Translations under genes and position numbers: made by a program
Assembly: GCF_003387375.1 (NCBI RefSeq)
Contig: NZ_QUNG01000008.1
Span: forward strand, 62,001-126,000
Length of the DNA stretch: 64,000 nucleotides
Source of the DNA: Marinomonas pollencensis
Lineage (GTDB): Bacteria; Pseudomonadota; Gammaproteobacteria; Pseudomonadales; Marinomonadaceae
Direction: 5' to 3'
Notes under the pieces: generated by a model
Database searches by the model: none
What the model saw: only the letters and a program-made list of their open reading frames with translations
What the model was told of the DNA's origin: nothing
Part shown: piece after piece, positions 36,465-45,120 of the stretch
How the letters are laid out: every line of letters starts with the position of its first letter
How positions within the stretch are numbered: position 1 is the first letter of the stretch

Positions 36465-37739
36465 ATGAGTCAAACAGCAGGTATGAATTATAAGCAATGC
36501 TTCACTGATGCCGTGGTTGCTGCCTTGATGGCATTGGTGGTGTTTGGCCCTATTATGGGGGTCGTTCTGGATGGCTATAAATTCGACATCGATTTTCAGC
36601 GCGTGGCGGTGATTGTTGCCTTGGTATTTGTTGGTCGTTTGATTATGTCTTACTATTTTCAGACCGAGAAAGGTAAGGCGATGATCTTCAAGTACGCCAG
36701 CAACCATGACGGCGTAACGGTTAATCCGCCGCATTTTAAATCGAAAATGATCTGGGTTATTCCGTTGGTAATGATAATTGGTTTTCTGATCCCCTTTGTG
36801 GCATCGAAATACATTCTTACGGTACTGATATTAGGCCTGATCTATGTCCTATTAGGACTTGGTTTGAATATCGTAGTGGGCTTGGCTGGCTTGTTAGACC
36901 TAGGTTTCGTTGGCTTTTATGCAATCGGCGCTTATGCCCTAGCCCTAGGTTATGAGAATTTGGGGTTAGGCTTTTGGTCAATGTTGCCCATAGCGGCCAT
37001 TGCCGCGGCGTTTGCTGGGGCCATATTGGGCTTTCCGGTGCTGCGAATGCATGGCGATTACCTGGCTATTGTGACCCTGGGTTTTGGTGAAATCATTCGT
37101 TTGGTACTCACCAACTGGGTATCCTTAACCCATGGCCCGAATGGTATCTCGGCACCGTTACCGACCTTCTTTGGTTTAGAGTTCAAGCGGCGTTCCGCCA
37201 GTGGTGAAACCTTCCATGAGTTTTTTAACCTGCCTTACGATTCCGGTTACAAATACATGTTCGTGTACTTGGTGCTGTTTATTGTGGTGTGGGCGGTTCT
37301 TTTTATTAAGCATCGTTTGGTTAAAATGCCTATTGGTCGTGCTTGGGAAGCGCTGCGCGAAGACGAAATTGCTTGTCGTTCTTTGGGCTTGAACCATGTG
37401 TTAGTAAAGCTATCTGCTTTTATGTTGGGGGCTTCTACCGCCGGTTTAGCGGGGGTTTTCTTTGCTACATACCAAGGTTTTGTGAGCCCTTCATCATTTA
37501 CTTTCTTCGAATCTGCTCTGATTCTCGCGATTGTTGTACTCGGGGGTATGGGATCAACATTGGGGGTGGTGATTGCCGCTTTCTGTTTGACCGTATTGCC
37601 TGAGATGTTAAGGGAAGTGGCCGAGTTCCGAGTCTTGATATTCGGTATTTTGATGGTTGTGATGATGATTTGGAAACCTCGCGGTCTCGTTCGTGTGACC
37701 CGAAATGGTTTTGCTGCGAGAGAAGGGGCAGTTAAATGA
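36465..37739 (+). CDS. livM: Branched-chain amino acid ABC permease LivM
   Basis: 424 residues, as long as E. coli LivM, with an extra N-terminal ~100-residue segment before the core (YVLLGLGLNIVVGLAGLLDL, GFVGFYAIGAYALAL, MHGDYLAIVTLGFGEIIRLV). Coupling helix ALREDEIACRSLGLNHVLVK. Overlaps livG by ATGA. Confidence 0.95.
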   Translation: MSQTAGMNYKQCFTDAVVAALMALVVFGPIMGVVLDGYKFDIDFQRVAVIVALVFVGRLIMSYYFQTEKGKAMIFKYASNHDGVTVNPPHFKSKMIWVIPLVMIIGFLIPFVASKYILTVLILGLIYVLLGLGLNIVVGLAGLLDLGFVGFYAIGAYALALGYENLGLGFWSMLPIAAIAAAFAGAILGFPVLRMHGDYLAIVTLGFGEIIRLVLTNWVSLTHGPNGISAPLPTFFGLEFKRRSASGETFHEFFNLPYDSGYKYMFVYLVLFIVVWAVLFIKHRLVKMPIGRAWEALREDEIACRSLGLNHVLVKLSAFMLGASTAGLAGVFFATYQGFVSPSSFTFFESALILAIVVLGGMGSTLGVVIAAFCLTVLPEMLREVAEFRVLIFGILMVVMMIWKPRGLVRVTRNGFAAREGAVK

Positions 37740-38617
37740 GCCAAGAAAACATCCTTAAAGTAGAAAACTTGGTTATGCACTTTGGTGGGATTAAAGCCCT
37801 TAATGATGTGACCTTTGATATAAAACGTGGTTCGGTATCGGCTCTAATTGGTCCCAATGGCGCCGGTAAAACAACAGTATTCAATTGTTTGACGGGGTTT
37901 TATAAAGCCACAGGGGGCAACATTATGTTGTCCGCTAATGGCAAAGAAACCAGTGTGATTAAAGTCTTGGGTGAGCCCTTCATGATGACCGACTTTATTT
38001 CACCTGTCGCCTTTATTCAGCGCTTAAAATACAAGATGTTTGGCGGATCGCATCTGGTCAACCGTGCTGGCTTATCGCGAACCTTTCAAAACATTCGTCT
38101 GTTTAAAGAAATGTCGGTGGTAGAGAACCTGTTGGTGGCCCAGCACATGCGGGTCAATCGCAATCTGATGGGGGGGATTTTAAATACTAAGGCCTATCAA
38201 TTAGCGGAAGAGGAAGCCTTAGAGCGTGCTTTTTATTGGCTCGGCGTGGTGGATCTGGTGGATTTTGCCAACCGTTTAGCTGGCGAGCTTTCCTACGGTC
38301 AACAACGGCGCTTAGAAATTGCTCGAGCCATGTGTACCAACCCAGAAATTGTCTGTCTTGATGAACCCGCGGCGGGGTTAAACCCGTCAGAAACCGAAGC
38401 CTTAACGAAAATGATCCGTGTGTTGCGCGATGAGCATAAGACCACTGTCTTGTTGATCGAGCATGATATGGGCATGGTGATGGATATTTCGGATTATATT
38501 GTTGTACTTGATCATGGTGAAGTGATTGCCGATGGCGGTCCGGATGATATTAAGAGTAATCCAAAAGTAATTGCTGCTTATCTCGGGGCAGAAGAAGGCG
38601 AAGAGGTGACCTTATGA
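37736..38617 (+). CDS. livG: Branched-chain amino acid ABC ATPase LivG
   Basis: 293 residues. Walker A GPNGAGKTT (~39-47), signature LSYGQQRRLEIARAM, Walker B IVCLDEPAAGLNP, switch His in LLIEHDM. Between Walker A and the Q-loop (FQNIRLF) it carries an insertion (~70-108, including MTDFISPVAFIQRLKYKMFG), making it longer than the usual ~255-residue LivG. Overlaps both neighbours by 4 nt. Confidence 0.95.
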   Translation: MSQENILKVENLVMHFGGIKALNDVTFDIKRGSVSALIGPNGAGKTTVFNCLTGFYKATGGNIMLSANGKETSVIKVLGEPFMMTDFISPVAFIQRLKYKMFGGSHLVNRAGLSRTFQNIRLFKEMSVVENLLVAQHMRVNRNLMGGILNTKAYQLAEEEALERAFYWLGVVDLVDFANRLAGELSYGQQRRLEIARAMCTNPEIVCLDEPAAGLNPSETEALTKMIRVLRDEHKTTVLLIEHDMGMVMDISDYIVVLDHGEVIADGGPDDIKSNPKVIAAYLGAEEGEEVTL

Positions 38618-39327
38618 CAACACTGATGGAATTTAAAGAAGTGGATGTCCATTACGGTCCAATCCAAGCATTGAAGAAAGTCTCACTAACGGTAGATGAA
38701 GGTGAAATTGTCACCATGATCGGAGCCAATGGCGCAGGTAAGTCGACCTTATTGATGTCTATTTTTGGTCAGCCACGAATTTCTAGTGGTGAAATCATCT
38801 ATCGGGGTGAAGATATTTCCCAGAAATCAGCCCATTATGTGGCGTCCCATGGTTTGGCTCAATCACCAGAAGGGCGGCGTATATTTCCAAGTATGTCGGT
38901 TGAAGAAAACCTGCTCATGGGCACCATCCCAATTGGTATGCAGCACGCGGATGAGGACATGAAGCGTATGTTTGAGTTATTTCCGCGACTTGAAGAGCGG
39001 CGTAATCAGCGAGCCTCTACTATGTCTGGCGGTGAGCAACAAATGCTGGCCATTGCGCGCGCGTTAATGAGTCGACCTAAGCTCTTGTTATTGGATGAAC
39101 CCAGCTTGGGTTTGGCACCGATTATTGTTAAGCAAATTTTTGAAATACTCAAAGATGTCGCCAGCACAGGTATGACCATCTTCTTGGTGGAGCAAAATGC
39201 CAACCACGCATTAAAACTGGCAGATCGTGGCTATGTGATGGTAAATGGTGAAATTCGTTTAACCGGCACTGGGGCAGAGCTACTGCTCAATCCAGAAGTC
39301 CGTGAGGCGTATTTGGGCGGCCATTAG
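38614..39327 (+). CDS. livF: Branched-chain amino acid ABC ATPase LivF
   Basis: 237 residues, usual LivF length. Walker A GANGAGKSTLL, Q-loop, signature TMSGGEQQMLAIARAL, Walker B LLLLDEPSLGLAP, H-loop FLVEQNAN. Pairs with LivG to power the importer. Last gene of livKHMGF; a very strong terminator follows. Confidence 0.95.
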   Translation: MTTLMEFKEVDVHYGPIQALKKVSLTVDEGEIVTMIGANGAGKSTLLMSIFGQPRISSGEIIYRGEDISQKSAHYVASHGLAQSPEGRRIFPSMSVEENLLMGTIPIGMQHADEDMKRMFELFPRLEERRNQRASTMSGGEQQMLAIARALMSRPKLLLLDEPSLGLAPIIVKQIFEILKDVASTGMTIFLVEQNANHALKLADRGYVMVNGEIRLTGTGAELLLNPEVREAYLGGH

Positions 39328-39352
39328 CCTTTTGCTTAAAGGCTGAGTGAGC

Positions 39353-39391
39353 AAAAATGGCGAATCTTATCGGCTAAGATTCGCCATTTTT
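39353..39391. terminator. Strong bidirectional terminator livF / tsaC
   Basis: Left arm 39353-39369 and right arm 39375-39391 pair perfectly over 17 bp around TCGGC; flanked by an A-run on the left and T-run on the right. Sits between convergent livF and tsaC. Confidence 0.92.
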
Positions 39392-39428
39392 TTGGACTGC
39401 AGCAAAACCGTATCGCTTCGCGTGGCGA

Positions 39429-39986
39429 TTAAGCTCTAAATAACGTATCACTTAATAGATCTTTCACTTGTGATGGCTGGCTATTGCCACCGAGAGGGGC
39501 ATCATAGATAGCATCAATGCCGTCACCAAAGTAAGCGATCACTTCTTCTTTTGACATGGCAGGGTCAAGTCCAGCCGGGTTGGCAGAGGTAGAAACGAGA
39601 GTGCCATTAAAGGCCGCACAAAGGGCTTGGACGGGCGCGTGTTGTGATAAACGGATCGCCACACTGGCGTGCTGACCTCGGACCCATGGCGGGGTAATTT
39701 GCGTATCAGGTACTACCCAAGAAGTAGGAATAGCCGTTTTGCTGATTAGCCGCTCCGCCGCTTCTGTGGTTAATGTCTCAGTCCAAGGGGCTAATTGGGC
39801 GGCGTTGCCTGCGACCAAAATCAGGCCCTTTTCAATTGCTCGAGACTTTAAACTAAGAATTTTTTTGACCGCTGATTCATTAAATGGGTCACAGCCTAAG
39901 CCCCAAACGGCTTCAGTTGGGTAGGCGATAACGCCACCTTGGCGCACAATATCGGCAAGTTGTGTTGGGGAATGTATCAGTTTCAT
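39429..39986 (-). CDS. tsaC: Threonylcarbamoyl-AMP synthase TsaC
   Basis: 185 residues of the YrdC/Sua5 family without the extra Sua5 domain. Motifs: [61 protein letters not shown]. Makes threonylcarbamoyl-AMP for the t6A modification of ANN-decoding tRNAs. Single-gene unit convergent with livF. Confidence 0.94.
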   Translation of the reverse strand: MKLIHSPTQLADIVRQGGVIAYPTEAVWGLGCDPFNESAVKKILSLKSRAIEKGLILVAGNAAQLAPWTETLTTEAAERLISKTAIPTSWVVPDTQITPPWVRGQHASVAIRLSQHAPVQALCAAFNGTLVSTSANPAGLDPAMSKEEVIAYFGDGIDAIYDAPLGGNSQPSQVKDLLSDTLFRA

Positions 39987-40064
39987 GAAAGGTCACTCTG
40001 ACAGGGAAATGAAAAACGTCAGGGGGAATTTTAAGGGTATTTATGAACAGGAGCCAGAAAGTAA

Positions 40065-40090
40065 GGCCGATTAAGAAAAATTAATCAGCC
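40065..40090 (-). terminator. Possible terminator after DUF3461 gene
   Basis: GATTAA and TTAATC, extended by GGC/GCC across one mismatch, form a stem around GAAAAA about 38 bp downstream of the DUF3461 stop. Confidence 0.35.
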
Positions 40091-40127
40091 TCGATCCCAA
40101 CTTAATGACTGGCAAGCGTATTAAGGC

Positions 40128-40508
40128 TTACTTTAGGGCGTTGATTTTGGCTTTGATGTCAGCGATCTTACTTTCCATGACTTTTTCTAGGTGCTCTAGC
40201 TCAACAATAAGGTCTTCTTTAGAGACTCTCGCTTCTTGTTGCTTGCCAACAATTTTTTCTAGCTCTTCTAAAGCACGAACCACAATCAAAGAAGGTTCTT
40301 GTACTTGGCGGTAAGTTTGTTGTCCGCCATCGGCTAAAACTGTTTTTGTAGAGCGACCAAATTTAAACTTTTTACTTTTTGGTAATAAAGAGCCTTTCTC
40401 ACGACGGTAATATACTTTTAAAACATCTTGCCCATTTTCATATCGAAGAGTGAATTTTTCGATGTTTTCTGTACTAGTGATGCCCATAGATTCAAGCGTT
40501 GGATACAT
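40128..40508 (-). CDS. DUF3461 family protein
   Basis: 126 residues starting MYPTLESMGITSTENIEKFT, the hallmark N-terminus of DUF3461. A basic middle (YYRREKGSLLPKSKKFKFGR) and a C-terminal coiled coil (ALEELEKIVGKQQEARVSKE onward). No TM or signal peptide. Function unknown; the family is common in Pseudomonas-like gammaproteobacteria. AGGAC precedes ATG 40508. Monocistronic between tsaC and ntrC. Confidence 0.88.
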   Translation of the reverse strand: MYPTLESMGITSTENIEKFTLRYENGQDVLKVYYRREKGSLLPKSKKFKFGRSTKTVLADGGQQTYRQVQEPSLIVVRALEELEKIVGKQQEARVSKEDLIVELEHLEKVMESKIADIKAKINALK

Positions 40509-40655
40509 AGCAAAGTCCTATTTAATGTTTGTTATTAATTAGTATGGGATTGTTATGTTCAAAAGCAAGGGCAAACGATAAGAAAATTGAGATGGCGCAG
40601 GGAATTGGCAATCAATGATGCCAAGTGTTTTCTGCCGCCATCTGCTAGTGGAAAA

Positions 40656-42089
40656 TTAATCTTCTTCTTGCTCAGTATTATCTATTCCTAGCTCTTTTAT
40701 TTTCCGGGTGAGGGTGTTTCTGCCCCAGCCTAATAATAATGAAGCGTCTCGGCGTCGCCCTGCGGTATGGGCTAATGCCGTTTCAATCATGATCCGCTCA
40801 AACTTAGGCACGGCTTGCTCTAAAATGCCTTTTTGGCCACTGGCTAGGGCGCTATCTACCCAGCTCTTAAGAGCATCTTCCCAAGAACCAAAAGGTTGCT
40901 CGCTAGGGGCTTCGGATAATAGTTCTGGTGGTAAATCTTCGACTAAGACTTCACGCCCAGATGCCATTACGATTAGCCATCGGCAGGTATTTTCAAGTTG
41001 TCGGACATTACCAGGCCAATCAAGTCTGGTGAGATAGTTTTCTGTTTCCTTGCTGAGCAGTTTAGGCTCTACCGCCAGCTCTTCTGCAGCACGGCTTAAA
41101 AAGTGGCGTGCCAGTTTAGGAATATCTTCACGTCGCTCTGCCAATTTAGGTAAATGAATACGGATGACATTTAAACGATGGAATAAATCTTCTCGAAACG
41201 AACCTTTTAATACCAAACCTTCTAAGTTTTGGTGCGTTGCAGCAATAATACGAACATCCACTTTAACAGGCGTATGGCCACCCACACGGTAAAATTCCCC
41301 ATCGGCTAAAACTCGCAATAGTCGAGTTTGCGTTTCGGCAGGCATGTCACCGATTTCATCAAGGAATAAGGTGCCGCCATTGGCTTGTTCGAAACGGCCG
41401 CGTCGTTGGGTATTGGCACCGGTGAAAGCGCCTTTCTCATGGCCAAATAACTCAGACTCGATCAAATCGTGGGGAATAGCCGCCATATTGAGAGCAATAA
41501 AGGGGTTGGCCGCCCTTGGGCTGTGAGTGTGCAAGGCTTGAGCGACCAGCTCCTTACCGGTTCCCGATTCTCCGTTAATCAGCACGGTAATATTGGAATT
41601 GGCTAAGCGACCAATGGCACGAAACACTTCTTGCATGGCAGGTGCTTCACCAATAATGTCTTTGTCTACCTGAGTTTCAACTTCTTCGGTGGTTTCTTCA
41701 ATGCTAGGCATGGCGTTTTGGTGGTGTAAAATCGCGCGCTTTACTAGGCTGACGGCTTCTTCTACATCAAAAGGTTTCGGTAAATACTCAAACGCACCGC
41801 CCTGATAAGATGCAACCGCGCTTTCTAAGTCAGAATGCGCCGTCATAATGATGACAGGCAAGTGCGGGTGATCATTTTGTAACTTGTTCAACAGGGTTAA
41901 GCCATCCATGCCAGGCATGCGAATGTCACTGATGATTGCGCTGGGTTGTTCTTGGTCAATCAGGTCCACTAAGTGTTCGGCGGACTCAAACAGACGGCAA
42001 TGGATCCCTTCTTGTTCTAAGGTTTTTTCTAGTACCCAGCGAATCGATCTGTCGTCATCTACAATCCAGACGGTCTCGTGTTGTGTCAT
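40656..42089 (-). CDS. ntrC: Nitrogen regulator NtrC
   Basis: 477 residues. Receiver ~1-125 with phospho-acceptor D55 (IISDIRMPGMDG); AAA+ domain ~145-370 with Walker A GESGTGKE, the sigma-54-contacting loop EKGAFTGANT and Walker B GGTLFLDEIGD; C-terminal Fis-type helix-turn-helix (~435-470, RRDASLLLGWGRNTLTRKIK). Activates sigma-54 promoters under nitrogen limitation. Start overlaps the ntrB stop by ATGA. Two candidate sigma-54 promoters in this window (glnA, liv operon) are likely targets. Confidence 0.97.
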   Translation of the reverse strand: MTQHETVWIVDDDRSIRWVLEKTLEQEGIHCRLFESAEHLVDLIDQEQPSAIISDIRMPGMDGLTLLNKLQNDHPHLPVIIMTAHSDLESAVASYQGGAFEYLPKPFDVEEAVSLVKRAILHHQNAMPSIEETTEEVETQVDKDIIGEAPAMQEVFRAIGRLANSNITVLINGESGTGKELVAQALHTHSPRAANPFIALNMAAIPHDLIESELFGHEKGAFTGANTQRRGRFEQANGGTLFLDEIGDMPAETQTRLLRVLADGEFYRVGGHTPVKVDVRIIAATHQNLEGLVLKGSFREDLFHRLNVIRIHLPKLAERREDIPKLARHFLSRAAEELAVEPKLLSKETENYLTRLDWPGNVRQLENTCRWLIVMASGREVLVEDLPPELLSEAPSEQPFGSWEDALKSWVDSALASGQKGILEQAVPKFERIMIETALAHTAGRRRDASLLLGWGRNTLTRKIKELGIDNTEQEED

Positions 42090-43171
42090 ATGTCTTTCTC
42101 CTTGCCTAGGGCCCGCGTCTCAATAGGAATTAAAATATTAAATTCGGTGTTATGTGGCTGGCTCTGGCACTCGATAATGCCGTTATGTTGGTGGATAACG
42201 GATTGGGAAATTGACAGCCCAAGTCCAGTGCCATCAGCGCGACCGCTAACCATTGGGTAAAATAGAGTTTTTAATAACGCTTCCGGAATGCCAGGACCAT
42301 TATCAATAATGCTGACTTTGCAGACTAAACGATGGCGTTTTGCGCCTATGGTGAACTGTCGTAATGCTCGTGTTACGAAACGAATTTGTCTGTGAGGGTT
42401 GTCGTCTTGCTCCAATAAAACCTGCATTGCATTGCGGGAAACATTGAGTAGGGCTTGGATTAATTGAGATTCATCGCCCACAATATCAGGGATGCTTGGG
42501 TCATAGTCACGCACAATATCAATCAAACCTTCTGATTCAACCTGGATCAGTTGTTTGACGCGTTCAATCACCCGATGGATATTCAACTCTTTTGTTTTTG
42601 GTAGCTGACGAGGGCCGAGTAAGCGGTCGACCAGATCACGCAGGCGATCTGATTCTTCGATAATAACCTGGGTGTAGTCTTTCAATGCTTCGTCGGTAAA
42701 GGCGCGGCTTATCAATTGCGCCGCTCCTCGAATACCACCCAATGGGTTTTTAATTTCGTGGGCCAGATTGCGCACCAATTCTTTACTGGTTTGATGGTTG
42801 GCAATCAGTTCATCCTCTAGAGATATGCGTTTCATACGGTCTCTAGGGTAAAGCTCAATCAGCAGGCTGTCGGTGGTGTTAATGGTGCCGATAACAGGCG
42901 TTACCGTGTAATCGCAAAATAACTTTTTGCCGTTGGCTATTTCAACTTCCGCTTCCCGTTTGGTAAACGGGTGGCCGGATTCTATCGCGTTAAACAAAGA
43001 CGCGACACTGGCTTCATCTTCACGGAACACTACCCCTAGTTCCTGACCATAAATGCGCTTACGGCTAATGGCCAATAGCATTTCAGCTGCTGGGTTTAAA
43101 TATTCAATATTCAGCTCGCGGTCTACTTGTACCACAGCCGTTGATAAACGATCTATTAATAAGCTATACAC
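42086..43171 (-). CDS. ntrB: Nitrogen sensor kinase NtrB
   Basis: 361 residues from GTG 43171, preceded by AGAGG at good spacing. PAS domain ~1-110, dimerisation/phospho-acceptor helix with LVRNLAHEIKNPLGGIRGAA, then HATPase domain with ALLNVSRNAMQ, DNGPGIPEALL, GTGLGLSISQSVI. Soluble kinase/phosphatase controlled by PII. The 207-bp gap to glnA holds the glnA terminator. Confidence 0.96.
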   Translation of the reverse strand: MYSLLIDRLSTAVVQVDRELNIEYLNPAAEMLLAISRKRIYGQELGVVFREDEASVASLFNAIESGHPFTKREAEVEIANGKKLFCDYTVTPVIGTINTTDSLLIELYPRDRMKRISLEDELIANHQTSKELVRNLAHEIKNPLGGIRGAAQLISRAFTDEALKDYTQVIIEESDRLRDLVDRLLGPRQLPKTKELNIHRVIERVKQLIQVESEGLIDIVRDYDPSIPDIVGDESQLIQALLNVSRNAMQVLLEQDDNPHRQIRFVTRALRQFTIGAKRHRLVCKVSIIDNGPGIPEALLKTLFYPMVSGRADGTGLGLSISQSVIHQHNGIIECQSQPHNTEFNILIPIETRALGKEKDI

Positions 43172-43327
43172 AGTCGTGCCTCTTTAGTGACTCTAATGGA
43201 CTGCAAAATACGAACCAACAATGTGCCATAAAGAAGACTGATTTCATTGGGTATTTCCAGAGTCTATAAAGGTATTGTGCTCTGTTTTGGTGCAACTATA
43301 AATATATGTTTTTTTCGAGGGCAAAAA

Positions 43328-43353
43328 AAAGCCCCAAATTGAATCGGGGCTTT
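43328..43353 (-). terminator. glnA terminator
   Basis: AAAGCCCC and GGGGCTTT pair perfectly with a 10-nt loop 26 bp beyond glnA; on the minus strand a long T-run follows. Confidence 0.88.
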
Positions 43354-43378
43354 GCTTTGTCTTTATGGCTTTCTACAT

Positions 43379-44785
43379 TTATACGCTGTAGTAAAGTTCG
43401 AACTCAAGAGGTGTTGTTGTCATTGCAACACGCTGAGCTTCACCCGCTTTAAGCTCGATGTAAGCATCGATCATTTCATCAGAGAAAACGCCACCTTGAG
43501 TCAAGAACTCGCGGTCTTCGTCTAAGCACTTAAGTGCTTCTTCTAGGCTGCCCGCAACTTGTGGGATAGCCAATGCTTCTTCCGCTGGAAGATCGTACAA
43601 ATCTTTGTCAGCAGCATCGCCAGGGTGGATCTTGTTTTTGATACCGTCAAGGCCAGCCATCAACATTGCTGAGAATGCTAGGTATGGGTTAGCGGTTGGA
43701 TCAGGGAAACGTGCTTCGATACGCTTGCCTTTAGGGCTAGCAACGTAAGGAATACGGATAGAAGCAGAACGGTTACGAGCTGAGTAAGCTAGCATAACAG
43801 GGGCTTCAAAGCCAGGAACAAGACGCTTGTAAGAGTTAGTTGAAGCGTTAGTGAACGCATTCAATGCTTTAGCGTGCTTGATGATACCGCCAATGTAGTA
43901 AAGCGCCATTTCAGACAGGCCAGCGTATTGGTCACCAGCAAATTGGTTAACGCCATCTTTCCAGAAAGATTGGTGAACGTGCATACCAGAACCGTTATCG
44001 CCAACGATTGGTTTTGGCATGAATGTCGCTGTTTTGCCGTAAGCGTGAGCAACATTGTGTACACAGTACTTAAGGATTTGAACTTCATCGGCTTTTTTAA
44101 CTAGAGTGTTAAATTTAGCACCGATTTCGTTTTGGCCTGCAGTTGCCACTTCGTGGTGATGAACTTCGATTTCCAAGCCCATAGATTCCATAGCACCACA
44201 CATAGCGCCACGAAGGTCATGGTGAGAGTCAACCGGTGGTACAGGGAAGTAACCGCCTTTAACAACAGGACGGTGGCCCATGTTGCCGCCTTCGAATTTC
44301 TTGTTGGACGCCCAAGCTGCTTCTTCTGCGTTGATTTCAACACAAGAACCAGACATGTCTGTTTTCCATTTAACGTCGTCAAAAACGAAGAACTCTGGCT
44401 CAGGACCAAAGAATGCAGTGTCGCCAAGACCAGTAGACTTAAGGAACTCTTCTGCACGTAGCGCAACAGAGCGAGGGTCGCGGTCGTAGCCTTGCATAGT
44501 AGATGGCTCGATGATGTTACAACGAACGATCAGGGTAGATTCTTCTGTAAATGGATCCACAATAACGGTGTCGTCTTGTGGCATCATGATCATGTCGGAT
44601 TCGTTGATGCCTTTCCAACCAGCGATTGAGGAACCGTCAAACATTTGACCGTGTTCAAAAAACTCTTCATCCACAGTAGAAGCTGGGATAGACACATGCT
44701 GCTCTTTACCTTTGAAATCGGTAAAGCGAAGGTCAACCCACTTCGCGTCGTGTTCAGCAATCAAAGCAAGGGTCTTGTTTGACAT
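43379..44785 (-). CDS. glnA: Glutamine synthetase type I
   Basis: 468 residues, the length of the dodecameric GSI-beta enzymes. Motifs: [45 protein letters not shown], and the adenylylation site with Y397 (DLYDLPAEE), so activity should be set by GlnE. Makes glutamine from glutamate and ammonia. GGAGAA box before ATG 44785 and a sigma-54 promoter about 90 bp upstream. ntrBC follow on the same strand after a terminator. Confidence 0.98.
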   Translation of the reverse strand: MSNKTLALIAEHDAKWVDLRFTDFKGKEQHVSIPASTVDEEFFEHGQMFDGSSIAGWKGINESDMIMMPQDDTVIVDPFTEESTLIVRCNIIEPSTMQGYDRDPRSVALRAEEFLKSTGLGDTAFFGPEPEFFVFDDVKWKTDMSGSCVEINAEEAAWASNKKFEGGNMGHRPVVKGGYFPVPPVDSHHDLRGAMCGAMESMGLEIEVHHHEVATAGQNEIGAKFNTLVKKADEVQILKYCVHNVAHAYGKTATFMPKPIVGDNGSGMHVHQSFWKDGVNQFAGDQYAGLSEMALYYIGGIIKHAKALNAFTNASTNSYKRLVPGFEAPVMLAYSARNRSASIRIPYVASPKGKRIEARFPDPTANPYLAFSAMLMAGLDGIKNKIHPGDAADKDLYDLPAEEALAIPQVAGSLEEALKCLDEDREFLTQGGVFSDEMIDAYIELKAGEAQRVAMTTTPLEFELYYSV

Positions 44786-44872
44786 AGTTGGTTCTCCAAT
44801 TGATTAAAAAGAAATTTGTTCCGATATAGTATTTAAAATGCTTCAAGGTGAAGCGCTGTTGATAGATTACTT

Positions 44873-44888
44873 AGCACAAGCTGTGCCA
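44873..44888 (-). promoter_or_regulatory. Sigma-54 promoter of glnA
   Basis: On the minus strand TGGCACAGCTTGTGCT: GG and GC are exactly 10 bp apart and 10 of 12 consensus positions fit. Predicted start is ~75 bp upstream of glnA. Matches the known NtrC-dependent control of glnA. Confidence 0.75.
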
Positions 44889-45000
44889 GAATTTTGGGCG
44901 TTTTATTAAACCCTTATATAACAATAAGATACAAAAATATCGCCCTATGAAGGCGCACACGAATGGCCCTAAAATAGGTCAGCACAAAAACTTCCGTTTA

Positions 45001-45042
45001 TTTTTGGTGCGATTTATTCTTTTGCGCCCTTTTTTGGTGCGA
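45001..45042. promoter_or_regulatory. Pair of 12-bp direct repeats, candidate NtrC enhancer
   Basis: TTTTTGGTGCGA occurs at 45001-45012 and again at 45031-45042, a 30-bp period (three helical turns), 140-180 bp upstream of the predicted glnA start. GGTGC is the NtrC half-site; a poor partner GCGCCC lies at 45024-45029 but at non-standard spacing. Confidence 0.45.
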
Positions 45043-45051
45043 ATATATTGT

Positions 45052-45080
45052 TTTCGTCCGCTTTGGCTTTTCTCTATAAT
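45052..45080 (+). promoter_or_regulatory. Candidate sigma-70 promoter of thiI
   Basis: A perfect -10 TATAAT (45075-45080), 41 bp upstream of the thiI start, with a weak -35 (TTTCGT, 45052-45057) at 17-bp spacing. Confidence 0.45.
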
Positions 45081-45120
45081 GAGCCCCGTTTTTAATTACC
45101 TGGCATGCAACGCACTCCTT

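Larger units (their letters stand above)
44786..45120. promoter_or_regulatory. glnA/thiI divergent control region
   Basis: 335 bp between divergent genes; no gene supported (the frame running into thiI is not family sequence before codon 59). It holds the sigma-54 promoter of glnA, two NtrC-like half-site repeats, and a sigma-70-like promoter for thiI. Confidence 0.75.

Noticed and set aside
37247-37780. 177-codon antisense frame across livM and the start of livG
   Set aside because: Overlaps two well-supported permease/ATPase genes; low-complexity product with no family resemblance.
44947-45120. 58-codon N-terminal extension of thiI
   Set aside because: ThiI proteins begin at MKFIVKFFAEI; the extension covers the TATAAT and the repeats.
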